From positions 1 to 64,000 of the forward strand of contig JBJELD010000028.1 of assembly GCA_051878975.1 (NCBI GenBank): 64,000 nucleotides of DNA, given 5' to 3'. The notes beneath the pieces are model-generated. The model was given only the letters and a program-made list of their open reading frames with translations. It was not told where the DNA came from and ran no database searches. The DNA comes from Caccovicinus sp051878975 (lineage in GTDB: Bacteria; Bacillota; Clostridia; Lachnospirales; Lachnospiraceae). This document shows, piece after piece, positions 63,761 to 64,000 of this stretch (position 1 is the first letter of the stretch; every line of letters starts with the position of its first letter). The translations under genes and the position numbers were made by a program.

Positions 63761-63783
63761 GAGTACAAAGGAGGCGAAAAAAT

Positions 63784-64000
63784 ATGAAAGTTTCAAAGAA
63801 AATGTTTAGGAAAATGCGCTGCTCAATGGCCGTTCTGCTGACCATTGTGTTGGCTGCAGGAAACCTGACGGGAATTTCCGGAAGTGCTCTTGCAGCTATG
63901 GGCGGCAGCGGGAAGCTGGCTTCTGCTTCTGATGCTTCGGAAGATTCCGGGGAAGAAAGTTCGAAAGAATCCGCTTCTCCGTCCGATGCCGGTTCCTCCG
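63784..64000 (+). CDS. Secreted Ser-rich protein, 5' part only
   Basis: The frame is open to the window end (72 codons seen). It begins with a basic n-region and a hydrophobic core (SMAVLLTIVLAAGNLTGISG) and a likely signal peptidase site at ALAA, followed by a Ser/Ala/Glu/Asp-rich segment (SASDASEDSGEESSKESA) that looks like a disordered wall-spanning or surface linker. AAAGGAGG lies upstream at a good distance. The function cannot be read from this part. Confidence 0.75.
   Translation, partial: MKVSKKMFRKMRCSMAVLLTIVLAAGNLTGISGSALAAMGGSGKLASASDASEDSGEESSKESASPSDAGSS

Noticed and set aside
1..64000. CRISPR arrays, tRNA or rRNA genes
   Set aside because: No regularly spaced short repeats, tRNA cloverleaf with CCA-adjacent arms or rRNA consensus stretches were seen on either strand.

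Overview
The window looks like a chromosome segment from a Gram-positive gut Clostridium of the Lachnospiraceae type. Genes have strong AGGAGG-type ribosome binding sites, there is a YlmC/YmxH-type sporulation protein gene, CpsB/C/D-type capsule regulators, an AMP-ligase/ACP pair and a GH2 beta-galactosidase. By eye it has two compositional halves. The first 33.6 kb is AT-rich accessory DNA. The rest (33.7-64 kb) is richer in GC and carries ordinary housekeeping and nutrient genes. No tRNA, rRNA or CRISPR array was seen.

Region 1 (1-33.6 kb) is a large mosaic exopolysaccharide/capsule locus, nearly all on the + strand. After a broken group II intron and decayed pssD and ugd remnants comes module A (2.7-16.1 kb). 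It holds a GT8 transferase, a beta-helix acetyltransferase, an AMP-ligase, an unusual BY-kinase-like ATPase fused to an exported domain, a Wzz-like protein, an EpsG-like polymerase, three more glycosyltransferases, a Wzx flippase, a membrane acyltransferase, an acyl carrier protein and an alpha/beta hydrolase. The middle (16.1-23.2 kb) is scarred by two more group II intron remnants, a degraded TupA-like gene and a degraded GT4, with a DUF4422 transferase and a PssD/PssE pair still intact. A second partial PssD-PssE copy has become one open frame with an intron reverse-transcriptase fragment and a GT4. Module B (23.2-33.6 kb) has a GT4, a second AMP-ligase, a second acyltransferase, a second Wzx, two Wzz-like proteins flanking a membrane-anchored esterase, a Wzy-like polymerase, a normal CpsD kinase and a CpsB phosphatase. 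A priming sugar-phosphate transferase was not seen and presumably lies outside the window.

Region 2 (33.7-51.6 kb) holds coaX (minus strand) divergent from coaBC, an esterase, prfC, yqeY, pepV, the methionine importer metNIQ preceded by a Met-rich leader peptide and a terminator, a YlmC/YmxH protein, nrdR, a YqeG-type phosphatase, aroD, efp, argS and a SWIM-SNF2 helicase.

Region 3 (51.6-64 kb) holds an FMN-dependent oxidoreductase, a GH2 beta-galactosidase, an acyltransferase coupled to a phosphopantetheinyl transferase, and an oppABCDF peptide importer. It ends with an 18-codon peptide plus terminator upstream of the start of a secreted Ser-rich protein that runs off the window.

The most interesting points are the Met-rich leader upstream of metNIQ, the pseudo-ATPase/exported-domain fusion in the capsule locus, the ligase-ACP-acyltransferase capsule modification module, and the intron-driven in-frame fusion at 19.6-21.7 kb.
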